From positions 6,263,901 to 6,327,900 of the forward strand of contig OX359196.1 in the NCBI GenBank assembly GCA_947172415.1: a stretch of DNA of 64,000 nucleotides, written 5' to 3'. The notes beneath the pieces are model-generated. The model was not told the DNA's origin, made no database searches, and saw nothing but the letters and a program-made list of their open reading frames with translations. The translations under genes and the position numbers were made by a program. This document shows, in pieces, positions 24,201 through 36,900 of the stretch; within the stretch, counting starts at the first letter, position 1; each line of letters opens with the position of its first letter. The DNA is from Chondrosia reniformis (taxonomy: Eukaryota; Porifera; Demospongiae; Chondrillida; Chondrillidae).

Positions 24201-24624
24201 CTTCTGTGGCAGTGGCCATATGAACAAGGTTTCGTCGCCTTCTTCCAGAAGACTATCATCTCCCGCATCACCACCGAGATGTTTAAGCGCGCCGGGATCA
24301 AATAACTGTATACCCTGATCCAAATCAGCTTCGCCCACACCAAAGATATTATTATAATCTTCTGATTCTGGACTTTTAACGTAACTTTTGAAATGTACAT
24401 CTTGTGTTTTGCCTGTTACAACACCATGTAGGTTATAGAGTACTCCTACGCGAGTTATCAACAAATCAAGTTCAAGTACTGAAGTACAAAATCATCACGT
24501 TAACCTAACCATTATCGTCTGTTTCGACAGTACTTGTCCTCCATTTGATAACAGTTATTACCAATATGGCCGCTAGAAGAACAAAGACGAATAACTTTTT
24601 TTTCTTCTCTCTGGTAGTCGCCAT
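21262..24624 (-). CDS. GH20 beta-hexosaminidase homologue with altered active site
   Basis: Thirteen in-phase exons: 24510-24624, 23908-24478, 23731-23847, 23510-23629, 23291-23407, 23100-23187, 22916-23033, 22410-22504, 22257-22330, 22102-22195, 21807-21965, 21559-21654, 21262-21351; 617 residues. The N-terminus is a lysine-rich stretch plus one hydrophobic helix (LFVFVLLAAILVITVI), so it may be a type II membrane or signal-anchored lysosomal/secretory protein. GH20 hallmarks run in order: GALYGLESFLQLV, RHRGLMLDT, NVFHWHFAD, ARGIRVIPELD, HVHIGG, MGGEGLLW, LWPKGIAVAGSLW and a cysteine-rich end. The family removes terminal GlcNAc/GalNAc. However, the catalytic H-x-G-G-D-E is here HIGGED (codons GAA GAT at 22952-22947), and the R of DTSRH and the E of LWGE are also replaced. 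It is probably a pseudo-enzyme or has changed specificity. Confidence 0.87.
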
Positions 24625-24800
24625 TTTAAAAGTGTATACAACTAATTGTATTTCTGTTTTTTTTTAATAGTATAATTTTAATAGCACTAAAGCTCTTTGG
24701 CGTCAAGTTGTTTCTCACAAATACAAGTACGTACTCGTTTCCCCAAAAACAACATCCATAAAAATCAAAATAAACTGTTAGCGAAAAAGAGTCAACTTGA

Positions 24801-25567
24801 TTAACTGGAAAATTTCTGAGCTTTTGCTGACTTGTACTTCTGAACAAGAGCTTTCTCGCTTTCGTATTTAATTAATCTCTTCTTCATTATCTTACGCTTG
24901 GGACCACCACCCCTAGTTAGAAGAGATTTTACCTAAATTAAAAGGAAATTTTTAATTTTAGAAATTATAGACACTGTACAGACTAGTCTAACTATTTATT
25001 CCATATAACTTACTTTCTGCTGTGTCAATTGAAGAGGATGTGGAGAAAGGTCCTGATCAATCTATAGATCAAGTTAAAAGCATACATGCATCATTTTAAT
25101 AATTTTATGCACTGTGGACTAGCTACTGCATGTTCATTGTGCTACTCACATGAATTGCATGTATACTCGTTCCTTTGAGAAAAAATGATTCAAAAGTGCC
25201 AATTAATTCATCCTATATCAAATAAACTTGAATGCAAGCTGTTTTTATCATAATAGAGGTATTTTTAGATTGGCACACTCACATTAGCAAGCTGCAAAGT
25301 ACGTTTCGGACTTTTCTTTCTAGGAAACCTCCATACTCGTGCATTTTTAATGTTAATACTATTATAAAGATGTGAAATCATCAACATGTAAAATGAAATA
25401 TTATGTTTGCAGTCTAACTTCATTTTAGAGTCTACCATTTCAATCGTTCCTGTCGCAGTTATATCATTATGTAGCTCAAAGGTAGCTTGTATACCCTCTA
25501 TGGCCATTAAGAAGGACACCAGAGACTTTGATGCTTCTATTCTCTCAGGGAAACTTTGAGCCGACAT
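24801..25567 (-). CDS. LSM10: Sm-like protein, probably LSM10 (U7 snRNP)
   Basis: Five exons: 25419-25567, 25283-25358, 25150-25212, 25014-25061, 24801-24932; 155 residues. Sm motif 1 is visible in exon 1 (ELHNDITATGTIEMVDSKMN, completed across the junction), and Sm motif 2 in exon 3 (ESFFLKGT, then IHAIHI). The order EASKSLVSFLMAIEGIQA at the start resembles LSM10, which replaces SmD1 in the U7 snRNP for histone pre-mRNA 3'-end processing. The C-terminus adds about 60 basic residues (GGGPKRKIMKKRL) not found in the 123-residue human LSM10. I chose ATG 25567; an upstream in-frame TTG is ignored. SmD1 or another LSm is less likely. It lies on the same strand as the GH20 gene, 176 bp downstream of that gene's start, and is head-to-head with the ankyrin gene. 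Confidence 0.7.
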
Positions 25568-25746
25568 TTTCTCGGGCAATTACCCACCCACGCTTGTGAT
25601 TCTTATTATTACGGAAATTTCTCTGACATATATTATACGAAGACGAAAGTTAAGATCGAATTATCAAGACTTTAGGACCACTCTTATGATTTAGTTGTCG
25701 GCGCGTTGTATTGAAATCAATTTTTCATCAATACTATCGGCAGAGA
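25568..25746. promoter_or_regulatory. shared intergenic promoter, LSM10 / ankyrin gene
   Basis: 179 bp between divergent ATGs; contains GGCGCG and a moderate CpG density relative to flanks. Bidirectional promoter inferred from position. Confidence 0.45.
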
Positions 25747-28700
25747 ATGGCTACTGTACAGGGGTTACGCGAAAAGGATTGTATCCAAGAGACTGCCAAG
25801 ATGCTTCATGATATTTGCTGGGGAGCCGCTCTGAATGCCTACAGTATGCAAGGTAATAAGACAGCGGAATTTAAGGAATTCCTACCCAATGCAGATCAAC
25901 TGATTGGCTTAACGACAGCTATGCTAGAGGGACAGAATGTAAATAGTAATGTTGTTCTTTCTTCTATTTGCGAACTACTCCTTGCAAGTAGAGCTGAACA
26001 TTTGGTCATAAAATTACTCGATAGGGATTTAATTAGCCCCCACGAAACTTTTAAATTCGAAGACGGAACCGAGTTTTCTCTTCTCCACCTGGCCAGCGTG
26101 ATGGGAGCTGCAGAGCTGGGAAAGTCCATCAAGAAGCAAAATGACAACAAATATCTCTGGACGACCAAGGATAGTTTAGGTGAGGCTTTAATAAGGTGAT
26201 TGTCTTGAAAATACATAGCTATAGTATAGTGTCACTGTATAGAGAGTTTATGGTCTAATTTAGTGTTTCTAGTTTGGAAGCACACTATGCGATTTGTATA
26301 AAGCTAAGGCATCATGTTCGCATTCAAGAACAAGTCACTTTTTCACATCTCAGGACTGTAAAACCTTGTGTAACATGAAAATGGACTGCCAGCTGTGTCT
26401 TTGACTGCTGGCTCCTTACATAATTAGTGTGACTAGCAAGGGCCTAATTGCTTTGTGGTTAATATGAGAAGGAGGCATGAATGGATCATTGGTGTGGCAA
26501 CTGCAGCTCAGTGGCAGAGCACTGGTAGTCTTAACCAATTGCCCTACGCTCAATTTCCAGTAATGGATTCTTTCATGTTTTATGTTTTTCTCTGTGACGT
26601 TTGGCTGTGATTACTTGTGGTTTACTGTATCACCTGATTCTTTATGCTTCAGAGGACACTTGATTATTTGTGTTGTCAAAGTCTACTTGAATCAATTTGC
26701 CAAACAGCATTTATGAAGAAGACCTTGCCAATAAAATCTATTTTGAATTTAATTGATATTTGTTGGTCTGCTAAACCCAATGAGGTTCTCAACCCTGTGT
26801 TTATGCAGTAGCATTGTTGGGACATTGTTTCTGTCTGTTAATGATTGTAAATAAACATACATGTAGTGTTATGTAACTTATGTACAAGTTTACACCAAAC
26901 AATAGGATATCCCTTAACACACACAGATTTAAGTTACCATGTTTGAAGGTGAAATTGCAGTTTTTAATTGCTCATTACTAAATGGATTTGTGACAATGTG
27001 TATGTTATTAAAGCTGTATTGTGTCTTCTCCTGAATATGATTGGTTGTTATCTGATCTGATGGTTTGTAGGCCATGTTCCAGCTCAGCTCTGTAATCATC
27101 ACTCAGAGTTCAAGAAACTTGTCCCAAAGATGATTAAAGTGAAGAATGGTCTGGTCAGTCCCCACAATTTAGAAGAAGACTTTATACAGCTTAAAAAGTT
27201 GGCTGAGCAGCCCGGGAGTTTCTACAAGTTTGCTGTTAGCGTACAGGTGTGTGTCATATAGCAGTCTCCAATATAACTACTAAGGTTGCTGAATAAACTA
27301 AGTAATTGGATTAATTCTCTCTAGACATCACATGACTGAGTAAAATAAAAATTAGTAATATTGAAACATCTTCTCAAAAATTCCCTGTGCCTTATGTAGC
27401 TGAGTGTCAGCATATGTTTTTGAGAGTAGTTTTTTGTTTACATAACCACTGCAACATTAGAATAAAATGTCATCATTTGCTTTACAACACATCTATTAGA
27501 TTTGATCATTCAATAAGTGTTTAGTACATAGACCACTCATACCTAGTTATGTATTTACTTTTTGTAAGCTGATAGGGAGAGTATGTGTTTACCAGCCTAA
27601 AGAGTCAAGTAGACTGCATTTCAAGCCCTATGAGCTTGACAGAGCACCATGGGAGTTGCTGCACTTCTGTTCTCTGTATTTTGTATTTACTCTCTCTAGA
27701 GTTGCTCTGTTCATTCATGGAGTAAGGAGAGAGACAGTCTGTTGCAGTGTCTCATTCGGGGGGGACTCCCCTTTATGCCACACCTCCTTTTGTTATGCAA
27801 TCAGATGAATGCGAATGTGCAAAATGTCAAGAATAACGAAGGACTTGATCTGCTCTGCCTTGCTGTACGACACAGGGAATCCATTTTAGGAGAGGTAAGT
27901 GGACTTGTAAATGTATGTATAAGTCAGAGGTGGTGCCATACTGAACTACTTTAGTGTACTCTTAGTGTATTGTGGTGCCATACTGAACTACTTTAGTGTA
28001 CTCTTAGTGTATTGTGGTGCCATACTGAACTACTTTAGTGTACTCTTAGTGTATTGTGGTGCCATACTGAACTACTTTAGTGTACTCTTAGTGTATTGTG
28101 GTGCCATACTGAACTACTTTAGTTACTCTTAGTGTATTGTGGTGCCATACTGAACTACTTTAGTTACTCTTAGTGTATTGTGGTGCCATACTGAACTACT
28201 TTAGTTACTCTTAGTGTATTGTGGTGCCATACTGAACTACTTTAGTTACTCTTAGTGTATTGTGGTGCCATACTGAACTACTTTAGTGTACTCTTAGTGT
28301 ATTGTGGTGCCATACTGAACTACTTTAGTGTACTCTTAGTGTATTGTGGTGCCATACTGAACTACTTTAGTGTACTCTTAGTGTATTGTGGTGCCATACT
28401 GAACTATTTTAGTTACTCTTAGTGTATTGTGGTGCCATACTGAACTACTTTAGTTACTCTTAGTGTATTGTGGTGCCATACTGAACTACTTTAGTGTACT
28501 CTTAGTGTATTGTGGTGCCATACTGAACTACTTTAGTTACTCTTAGTGTATTGTGGTGCCATACTGAACTACTTTAGTGTACTCTTAGTGTATTGTGGTG
28601 CCATACTGAACTACTTTAGTTACTCTTAGTGTATTGTGGTGCCATACTGAACTACTTTAGTTACTCTTAGTGTATTGTGGTGCCATACTGAACTACTTTA

Positions 28701-31700
28701 GTTACTCTTAGTGTATTGTGGTGCCATACTGAACTACTTTAGTTACTCTTAGTGTATTGTGGTGCCATACTGAACTACTTTAGTTACTCTTAGTGTATTG
28801 TGGTGCCATACTGAACTACTTTAGTGTACTCTTAGTGTATTGTGGTGCCATACTGAACTACTTTAGTTACTCTTAGTGTATTGTGGTGCCATACTGAACT
28901 ACTTTAGTTACTCTTAGTGTATTGTGGTGCCATACTGAACTACTTTAGTTACTCTTAGTGTATTGTGGTGCCATACTGAACTACTTTAGTGTACTCTTAG
29001 TGTATTGTGGTGCCATACTGAACTACTTTAGTTACTCTTAGTGTATTGTGGTGCCATACTGAACTACTAGTGTGTTTGAATGGTTAGGTACTTATCTGTG
29101 TTTATGGAGTCACTAGGAACAGCATCTGCTCAAAGAAGGCGTGGTCTCCTCTGCACTTTGCAGCCTCAATTGGCTCTACAGAAGCAGTGAGGTTTGTCTA
29201 CTCCCCCAACCACCCGTACCCTCCAATCACCTGTGCTCTCCAATCACCTATGCCCTCCAATCACCCGTGCCCTCCAATCACCTGCCCTCCAATCACGTAC
29301 CCATCCAATCACCTGCCCTCCCTTCCTCCCCTCCAGTATGCTGTTAAAAAGAGGAGCCGATCCGTATATAGAGGACTGCAGTGGTAGGCTTCCCTTGTAC
29401 TATGCCACTAAGGAGGGCTTTCAGGATGTGGCAGACCAGCTTGGACGGTTCTGTACCAACAGAATTGAGGAACTGACTGTTGATATTCGGAAGGGGATCT
29501 TTGACCTGAAGCACCTGTTTTTGGGTGACCTCTGCAATGTCAACAGTGATGGACAGACACTGTTAATGGTTGCGGTGAAGGGGAACAGGAAAGAACTTGT
29601 CAGCAAGATCCTTCACTATGGGAAGGAACGCAAGAGAGACAGTTTCAAAGATGCTCAGGACACCAAGGTAAGTTTGTGTGCTCTGGTACAAGCAAGCAGT
29701 GTGTATGTTGTGTTTGACACTACTTTGTAGAACCTCCAAACTGCTGTAACTCTGGCAAGCATAGATAATCACTGTGACTGTCTGGACATTCTCCTTAGGT
29801 AAGTGTGTCCTATACTACAAGCTACTTTTCAAGTATTGCACAAGTAGGGAATCAGCCATGTTATATGCCTGTGACCCAGTGGAGAAGAAGAGAAGTAGAG
29901 GGAGAAAACTCTTGTATCCTCATCCAAAGCTCTAACTATGTTTAGCTAACACTCCTTTTCCTGTAATTTGATATTTAGTGTAATTGCATCATAGCATGTC
30001 CAACTTCTCTGTAGAGGTGACTGTCATCCTGCCATCCCTGACGCCACCAAGAGGCTCCCTTTACACTATGCCTGTTCTAACAAGTGTGCCGTGTGTGTAG
30101 CGTCCATTACCGCAAGCACCAGAGGACTAACGGTGAGGCTGCACTGGACTACAAAACTCTAGTGAATAAGGTCTTCACTTTTCCATCTGCGGGTTCACAG
30201 GAGTATTTTGTATTCTATTGCGTGTAGGGTTTACAATGGGCAAAAGACTTCTTAGAACCAACTTGTTCCGGCCAAGTCATCCTGGGACACATTCTTGAAG
30301 CCCAAAAGAGGTACATACCTGAGCAACTTATCATGTGATAAAAAGATGCAATTATATTTTATTGAACAAAGGGACACTTTATTATACATACAGATGTCAC
30401 ATTTCCCGTATCCTGTTATATCCCTACATCTTCATGTAATTAGTAATTTATATAGTTCCTACTAGTAGCCTACGTATTACTATATCTGGGATGTCTCATT
30501 GTGGACAGTAATCTCAGGCTTACAAATTGATTCTTGTAGGAGGCAGAGTGAAATAGTACTACCAAGCCTCTTTATGGCTGCAAGGGAAGGTACCTTTAAG
30601 GATAATCACTATGTCATTGAAGAGGGAGACAATGTCGATGACCAGGTACATATAATTGTGTAAAATGTGGGTTTCCTGTTATTCAAGGCTATATACTCCT
30701 ATGAATGTAGAATGCAGACGGAAATACTGCTCTGCTGGTAGCTACAGCACAGGGTCATTTTGAATTTGTGAAGACCTTGTGTAATGTGAGTGTATATAAA
30801 TGTGGAAAATGGCTGTAGAAAGCTAAAAATGTAGGTAAATATTTTCATTTGTCTCTTTGTTCTGCAATAGCTTGGGGCTAAATTACTTCAGGTTAACCAT
30901 GAAAACTTGAACACAACACTTCATGCTGCTGCTCGTAGTGGAAATGACCGTTTGCTAAATTATGTGTTGCAAGCAATAAAAAAGGAATCAGTGATTGCCA
31001 GTGAAATTAAGAATTCATACCTGGATGTCAATGTAAGGAATGCTACTGGAGCTACACCATTGGAATTAGCAGCAGTGGAAGGTGACCATGGCAACAAGCA
31101 TTTGGCAGTATTGTACTTACATGACTTATGCTATATCAATACGTACATGGCTTATGTTATGTCACTAGGTCACTTGCAAGCCGTTGCCATTTTGATCAAT
31201 CATGGGGCCAGTCCCTTTGTTCCAGATTCCAACCACAAGCTTCTCTCCTCTGTCCAATATGAAGGGGTAAAACACAGCTTGACCCAGATGAGGAGAACTC
31301 ATGCTAAAAGGTTGTTGTTTTATAGTACTTGGTTTCTTTGTTTGACTCTTGCAATCTTTCTCTTCTGTACAGGGTCATGTTACTCTTAGCAAATTGGACG
31401 ACAACTTTAAAGCAGCTGCAGCCAGTGTGGCAGGTACATATTTTTGTATTTGTGTATATTTACACTTGCATACTGTATATTGCGTATGAAGAGTTTGAGC
31501 TAGCTGCATATATGAAATGAACAATTCTTACTATTATCTTTAGGATCCGTATGATCACAACATTGTAGCTCCCAATGGAGACACTATGCTAATGATGGCA
31601 GCTGCTAATGCACGTTATGAAGTGTTTGAGTACCTCTTTCACTCTCTCTTGGAATGCTCAAACGAAGACCTATTCTTGGGTCACCGAGAGGAGGGCTATA

Positions 31701-33426
31701 CCCACGAAAGTCCCATTACTTCAGATGATGGTAACCAGGATATATACATCACACCACTCTTTTGTTATTTAACAAGTTAAACTCCTAACTCAATGGACAA
31801 AAGTCAGATAAAATTATAAGTAGCTATGGAATGTGGATTAATAATTATCTGTTCTTATATCCGGTGTAGGGGGCTCTTTTCAATTCCCTCCAGTCACTCC
31901 TCATTTGCCAACTCTCCAAAGGCCACTTGTTTGCTCTGATACCCAGTACTATAGTGACTTTGGTGAGATTACTGAATAAGGCTTACGTAGTTCTGTGAAG
32001 AGCATTGTCATCATGTTTGTTTACCCTAAACTTCACATATACTGTTTGCCAGATCACGCTTACCTGGTTTCCACCCCCACAAGAGGCTCACATCAGAGAC
32101 TCGCTGACAGCAGCCATCTTCAAGTGGCCAACCCGAGAGATGGATGTACTGCAGCACACAGAGCTGCAGAGAACAACAAGTGAGTCCTTGTACCCGTCAG
32201 CGTGCTGCATATTGTTACATTTGTGCTTCCTCTTTACCTAAAAATATTAGTTTAGGTAGCTAGGTACGTACCTCTTAAATGTTGTTTCATAAGATATTTC
32301 TGCACTTGGACTATTGTCATAACCTCATTTGTTATCATTAGATGGAAGAGTCTTAAATTAATCTTAGAAACAGATCCAGATTGTGGAATAATACAGGATG
32401 CCAAGGGGAATACCCCTGCTCACCTAGCAGCTGACAGGAACCACAAATATGCAATTGAGGAGCTACTGGTATGTATGTTTTATGTAGCTTGTCCACCTCT
32501 TCACACTCATGCTGATGTACATACACATCATAAAGCAGGCAAAAGCAGGCAAAAGATTGCTTTTATATATCAAATTTCAATTTATTATAGAAGCGTCATG
32601 TGCCATTTAACATTCCAAATCAGGAAGGAAAGACACCGGAAGATTTATTGCCTAAGAAATCTACCTACATTAGAAGAAAGGTACATGTAGATTCAGCATA
32701 CACCCATTTATTTTAAAGTCTTTCTGTTTTATTTTAATTTTATGTCTAATAGTTGAATAAGTCCAGAAAAGAACAGCAGAAAATTCATGGAGGTGACTTT
32801 CATTTCATCCGATCCACCTTCCCTTCTCATCCTATCCCACCCCACCTTCACCTCTCACCCTACACCAGATGTCACCATGGCTACACTAGTGCATATTCCA
32901 GATCCTCCATGCAGATCCCCAAAATGGCTACCATTCTGATTCTGCTGATACTAATCTTACAACTCCAAGCGAAGCATTCTTTAAAGCAAGAAATAAGCGT
33001 CAAGAGGAATTGTTACGTAATCCTACCCCTCCAACAGCTGGTAAGTTCAAAAAATCACTTATATGTAGTAAAAATAGACATTTTTATTATGATGCTGTAT
33101 GTAGCACTCAATGTCAAGATATTTCTATCAGAAATAATTTGATTCTAGATTAGCCAACTGACTCATTGAAGAAGAGGCATGGATAACATTGAAACAGCTT
33201 TAATTGGCCATCCCCTCTGGAGTCCAATACTGTAATATATATTAATTATATAGGTAATCCGTATTTCATTAGCAGAAAGTAACACTAATACCTTAAAACC
33301 TTATGTTAGTACAGGTATATCGCTGAGATTAGTTAGTAAACTGTTTGATTGTATGTTCATTTCTATATGTTCTTCTTCTCATGCACAGACAAGGATGCTC
33401 AACATTCAGATCATGATGATCTCTGA
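25747..33426 (+). CDS. large ankyrin-repeat protein, 21 exons, about 960 aa
   Basis: Exons, all in phase: 25747-26179, 27071-27246, 27700-27894, 29136-29191, 29337-29667, 29731-29798, 30015-30132, 30228-30310, 30540-30645, 30711-30785, 30871-31081, 31169-31310, 31373-31433, 31544-31730, 31870-31962, 32053-32179, 32342-32468, 32591-32680, 32753-32792, 32915-33040, 33389-33426. Repeats are spread along the protein: SPLHFAASIGSTEAV, GADPYIEDCSGRLPLYYA, TTLHAAARSGN, GATPLELAAVEG, AVAILINHGASPF, GDTMLMMAAANARYEVFEYL, GCTAAHRAAENN and GNTPAHLAADRN. No death, kinase, SOCS, PGG or membrane domain is evident. The C-terminus is basic then acidic (HSDHDDL). The first 300 residues are helical but unrecognised. 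Exon 4 has an unusual acceptor (CTCAAAG before 29136). Function unknown; a cytosolic scaffold is a guess. Intron 1 has a SINE-like sequence, intron 3 a 1.1-kb minisatellite. Confidence 0.82.
26490..26760 (+). mobile_element. tRNA-derived SINE-like element
   Basis: The segment GCAGCTCAGTGGCAGAGCAC matches a tRNA D-arm/A-box, and ACGCTCAATTTCC, about 35 bp on, resembles the B-box/T-arm (GGTTCRANNCC). The anticodon loop is degenerate (no T33), so it is not a working tRNA. A unique body follows and ends with an A/T-rich tail (AATAAAATCTATTTTGAATT) like those of LINE-mobilised SINEs. It lies in intron 1 of the ankyrin gene. Confidence 0.5.
27930..29065. repeat. 40/42-bp minisatellite, about 27 copies, ankyrin gene intron 3
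   Basis: Head-to-tail units starting GGTGCCATACTGAACTACTT. Two unit lengths are interspersed: a 42-bp form with AGTGTACTC and a 40-bp form with AGTTACTC (GT deleted). The unit sequence is otherwise almost invariant over 1.1 kb. Confidence 0.95.
29207..29330. repeat. short C-rich tandem repeat in ankyrin gene intron 4
   Basis: Degenerate 13-17-bp units built on CCCTCCAATCACCTG, filling most of the 145-bp intron and serving as a very long pyrimidine tract before the acceptor at 29336. Confidence 0.8.
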
Positions 33427-33993
33427 AGAGTATAATTTGCTTGTAGAAAAAAACTAAATGATTTGTAATTTTGTAAAATTGGCAGTCATTTTAATTTTTA
33501 TATCATGAACTCTTCTGACACCATAAATATTGCATAAACTAACAAAGCACTTAGTACAGTATGTACCAATTAATTCATCACTAACCTATAGCAGGAACAT
33601 CAGCAAACCATGCACATACTAAATCAGCATACTTCACAGACTGAAATCGTTTTGGACTGTAGCTAGGCAGTTAACATCTGGCGGGTTAACACATCAGATA
33701 TGTTTCCTTGAAAAATCAGCCGGATATTGAGGGGATTGAATTATTGCTAAACAGTCATAACTGTATGCCCCAATATACGTAGCTTGTCTACCGGTATGAA
33801 GCTTACAGACACGTATGAAACATTTCCACATATATACACAGAACCTATGTATGTGCATGGATATAATTAAGTAACTTAAATTTCAGTATGCCACTTTTGT
33901 ATGGTTAGCTGTATCTCTAAGAAATTTATTTATTCTATACATACTGTATTACAGTACAGGTCTATTAAGTGATCTATTATGTCATTTTAAGAT
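33427..33993. other. intergenic, convergent 3' ends
   Basis: 567 bp between the ankyrin and ABCB stops; AT-rich with GTATGTAC-type tracts. No gene seen. Confidence 0.5.
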
Positions 33994-36900
33994 TTAATTG
34001 GTGTCTTTCTTCTGCAGTTGAATTTTGATTAGATTGTGATAAAGTCCTTCCTTTCTGAGTAACTCTGCATGTGAGCCACTTTCTACAACTTGTCCATTCT
34101 TGAGAACAGCTATACAGTCAGCATTCTGAATTGTGGACAAGCGATGTGCTATCACAAGAGTAGTGCGACCCTGACGAACTTCATCCAAAGCCTTCTGCAC
34201 AATCTAATTCAGTGAATACACATTTTTAATAATTATTATTACAGAGAAAAAAGAAGAAATTTACTTACGACTTCACTCTCTGCATCAAGAGCTGATGTGG
34301 CTTCATCAAGGAGAAGAATCTTGGGGTTCCTCACCAGTGCTCTGGCTATGGCAATTCTCTGCTTCTGTCCTCCAGACATCTGAGTACCTCTAGCCCCAAC
34401 ATTGGTCTTGTAGCCCTATATGTATATATACGTATGTACATATGAAGTAACAGCTGCTCTACTGGGCCATGTGCACTACATACTGTAATAGGCCTTAGAA
34501 TGTACCTGGGCAAGAGAGATGACAAATTTGTGAATGTTGGCAGCTTTGGCAGCTTCCTCCACTTCTTCATCCAATACTTCTCTGAAGTTGGCTCCATAGC
34601 GAATGTTGTCAGCAATGCTGGCATCAAACAAGACTGGTTCCTGGCTGACCAGACCAATCTGAGATCTCAGCCACTTGAGGTTTAGAGTACGTAGGTCTTG
34701 TCCGTCCAGCTGAACTGATCCTCCACCCGTAGAGTCTGGGTCATAAAACCTTTCTATTAGGGATATAATTGTGCTCTTTCCACTACCACTGGTACCCACT
34801 AATGCCAGGGTTTTACCCTCCTTTATTGGGAGATTCATATTTTTTAATATCTTAGTCTCGGGTCTAGATGGATAGGAGAAGAATACACTGGACAGTTCAA
34901 GTTGACCCTTTACCTACATGGATAAGAAGTACAGTACGTGTCAGCCATAGGATCTAGAACCAATGGATTATAAAAATGTAGGCATGTTGATAGCATGCTT
35001 ACTTCAGTTGGTACACTTCCTTTGTCCTCTAGCACTGTGATGGCTGGCTCTCTTTGAAGCAAAGAGAAGACCCTATTGGCTGACAGTCTTGCTTTAGCAT
35101 AGTCTGGTGCCAGTGCAGTAGCTTGTCCAGCAAATATGGTCCCCAGGAAGAGAGCATTAAAGACCCTTTAAGGAGACAAAGTACAATTCAATTGACTCTG
35201 TGTTTTATATGCAGCATTATTCACAGTACATAAAGAAGTCAAGCTCAACAGAAACCAGGGCTCCTATGTATTTTATAAATATGTATATGAACATCAAGTG
35301 ACAGTAAAGCCTGTATATGATCCACAAATTAAATGCATAGGAAATACAGTATATGTAGACATATGTACGTATATATATGTATATACGTGTGCATGTCTAT
35401 ACTATGTAAGCTACTTCTGCTATACCTGACAATGTCGTAAAATGTTGTGAACACAAGGTCTCCTTTTGGTCGGGTAACTAGAAAGGCGCCATATCTAAAT
35501 ACAACTGCATAACCTAGCAGTAGTACAAAATTAGGCAAGGCATAGCTGACGGCAGCTACCAAAGGATTTACTACTGCACTCTTCTGGTGAGATTTTAGGA
35601 GCTCCCTCTGGTAATGCTTAAACATGACATCCTCAAGACCTAGAGACTGTACAGATTGGATACCAGTGAAGGATTCACTGGCTATGTTAGCTGCTGCTTC
35701 TAAGGAAAGGCGACTTCTCTTGGAAAGACCTGCAACAGCTTGTGCATTGATTATGCCTGTTAAAACCAGAATGGGAAGCACTCCCAAAATAATGAGAGCC
35801 AGGCTCCAAGAGTAAGCTAAGGACACGACCAATGCAAGCAGGAGGGAGAAGCCAACTTGCAGCAGGATCCCCAGTCTGATTCCAGAAGCACCTTGGACTT
35901 GGGCTGCATCATTTGAAAGTCGAATGGAAAGAGTACCAGTGGAATTCCTCTCATCATCAAACCAAGCCATCTCCTGGTTGAGAATAGCCTTAAACAGTTG
36001 CTTTCTCAAACGTGATGTAAGAAACTCTCCTGTCAACGTGAAACTAAAGGACTACGCATAGACATAAACATGATTATCGCACTAAGATTTTCATGTACAC
36101 AATTACATATACCTATATACTATACATACAGGTATGTACAGATAATCAGTGATTATCCATCTCTACACAGATGGAGTACCTATATACATATGTATATTAT
36201 TCACTTGTAAAGCACTCACTTTAACAAAAGCTCCTAAGCCGGTAACAACGCCTAATATTGCCAACATTCCACACCAAAATCCAACATTTACCAACGGATC
36301 TTCTTCCAAAAATACCTACAGCAAATAATAACATCGATTAATCATGCATGGAATACTTAAGTATTGTATGGTGGATAAAAACATAGGATGTGGTAATCCA
36401 ACTGAAATTTCTGTTTCTTAGGACAGTGTAATCAACAGGTATACTCTCTTACTCTTAGGATTTCACCAAACAGAATGGCAAACACTGGGAAAGTGGCACC
36501 TTCAACGAGGCTTCCAATTACTCCAAACACAAACAGGGGCCACTCCGTACAATTTTTAGCATAGATCTTTAGTAGAGACACTTTAGCATCCTCCTCCTCC
36601 TCCTCCTCCTCTCTCTCTACCTACGTAATATGGATGTACATAAGTAAGTAGTGGCAGGGGCAATAAAAATACATGCCAAATTCATTCATTAATGATCAGG
36701 AAAAAGAAGGGCTGTAAAATTAAGAGACAAAGTCTGGTCCAAGCCTCTTTCATAAACTAACTTTAACCCCTATCTGATCATGAGAAGGCGCAGCCTCCAG
36801 GTTTAAATTTTCCATTTCTGAGTCTTCACTTTCAAAAGCATGTGAATGAAAAGACCCCATTCTTGATAGCCTGTTGGATAGCTTTCCATAGAAGCTTCTA

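Noticed and set aside
25711-25746. Earlier start (TTG) for the ankyrin protein; likewise TTG at 25579 for LSM10
   Set aside because: Non-ATG starts are not expected here and ATGs follow closely at 25747 and 25567.
26490-26565. Functional tRNA gene
   Set aside because: Anticodon loop lacks T33, B-box is poor and the acceptor stem does not pair; better explained as a SINE.
27930-29065. Possible CRISPR-like or coding repeat
   Set aside because: No spacers; mixed 40/42-bp units break any reading frame; lies between two ankyrin exons.
31095-31168. Read-through ORF in the ankyrin gene between VEG and GHLQ
   Set aside because: Removing 31082-31168 as an intron (GTGACC..CACTAG) restores a continuous ankyrin repeat.
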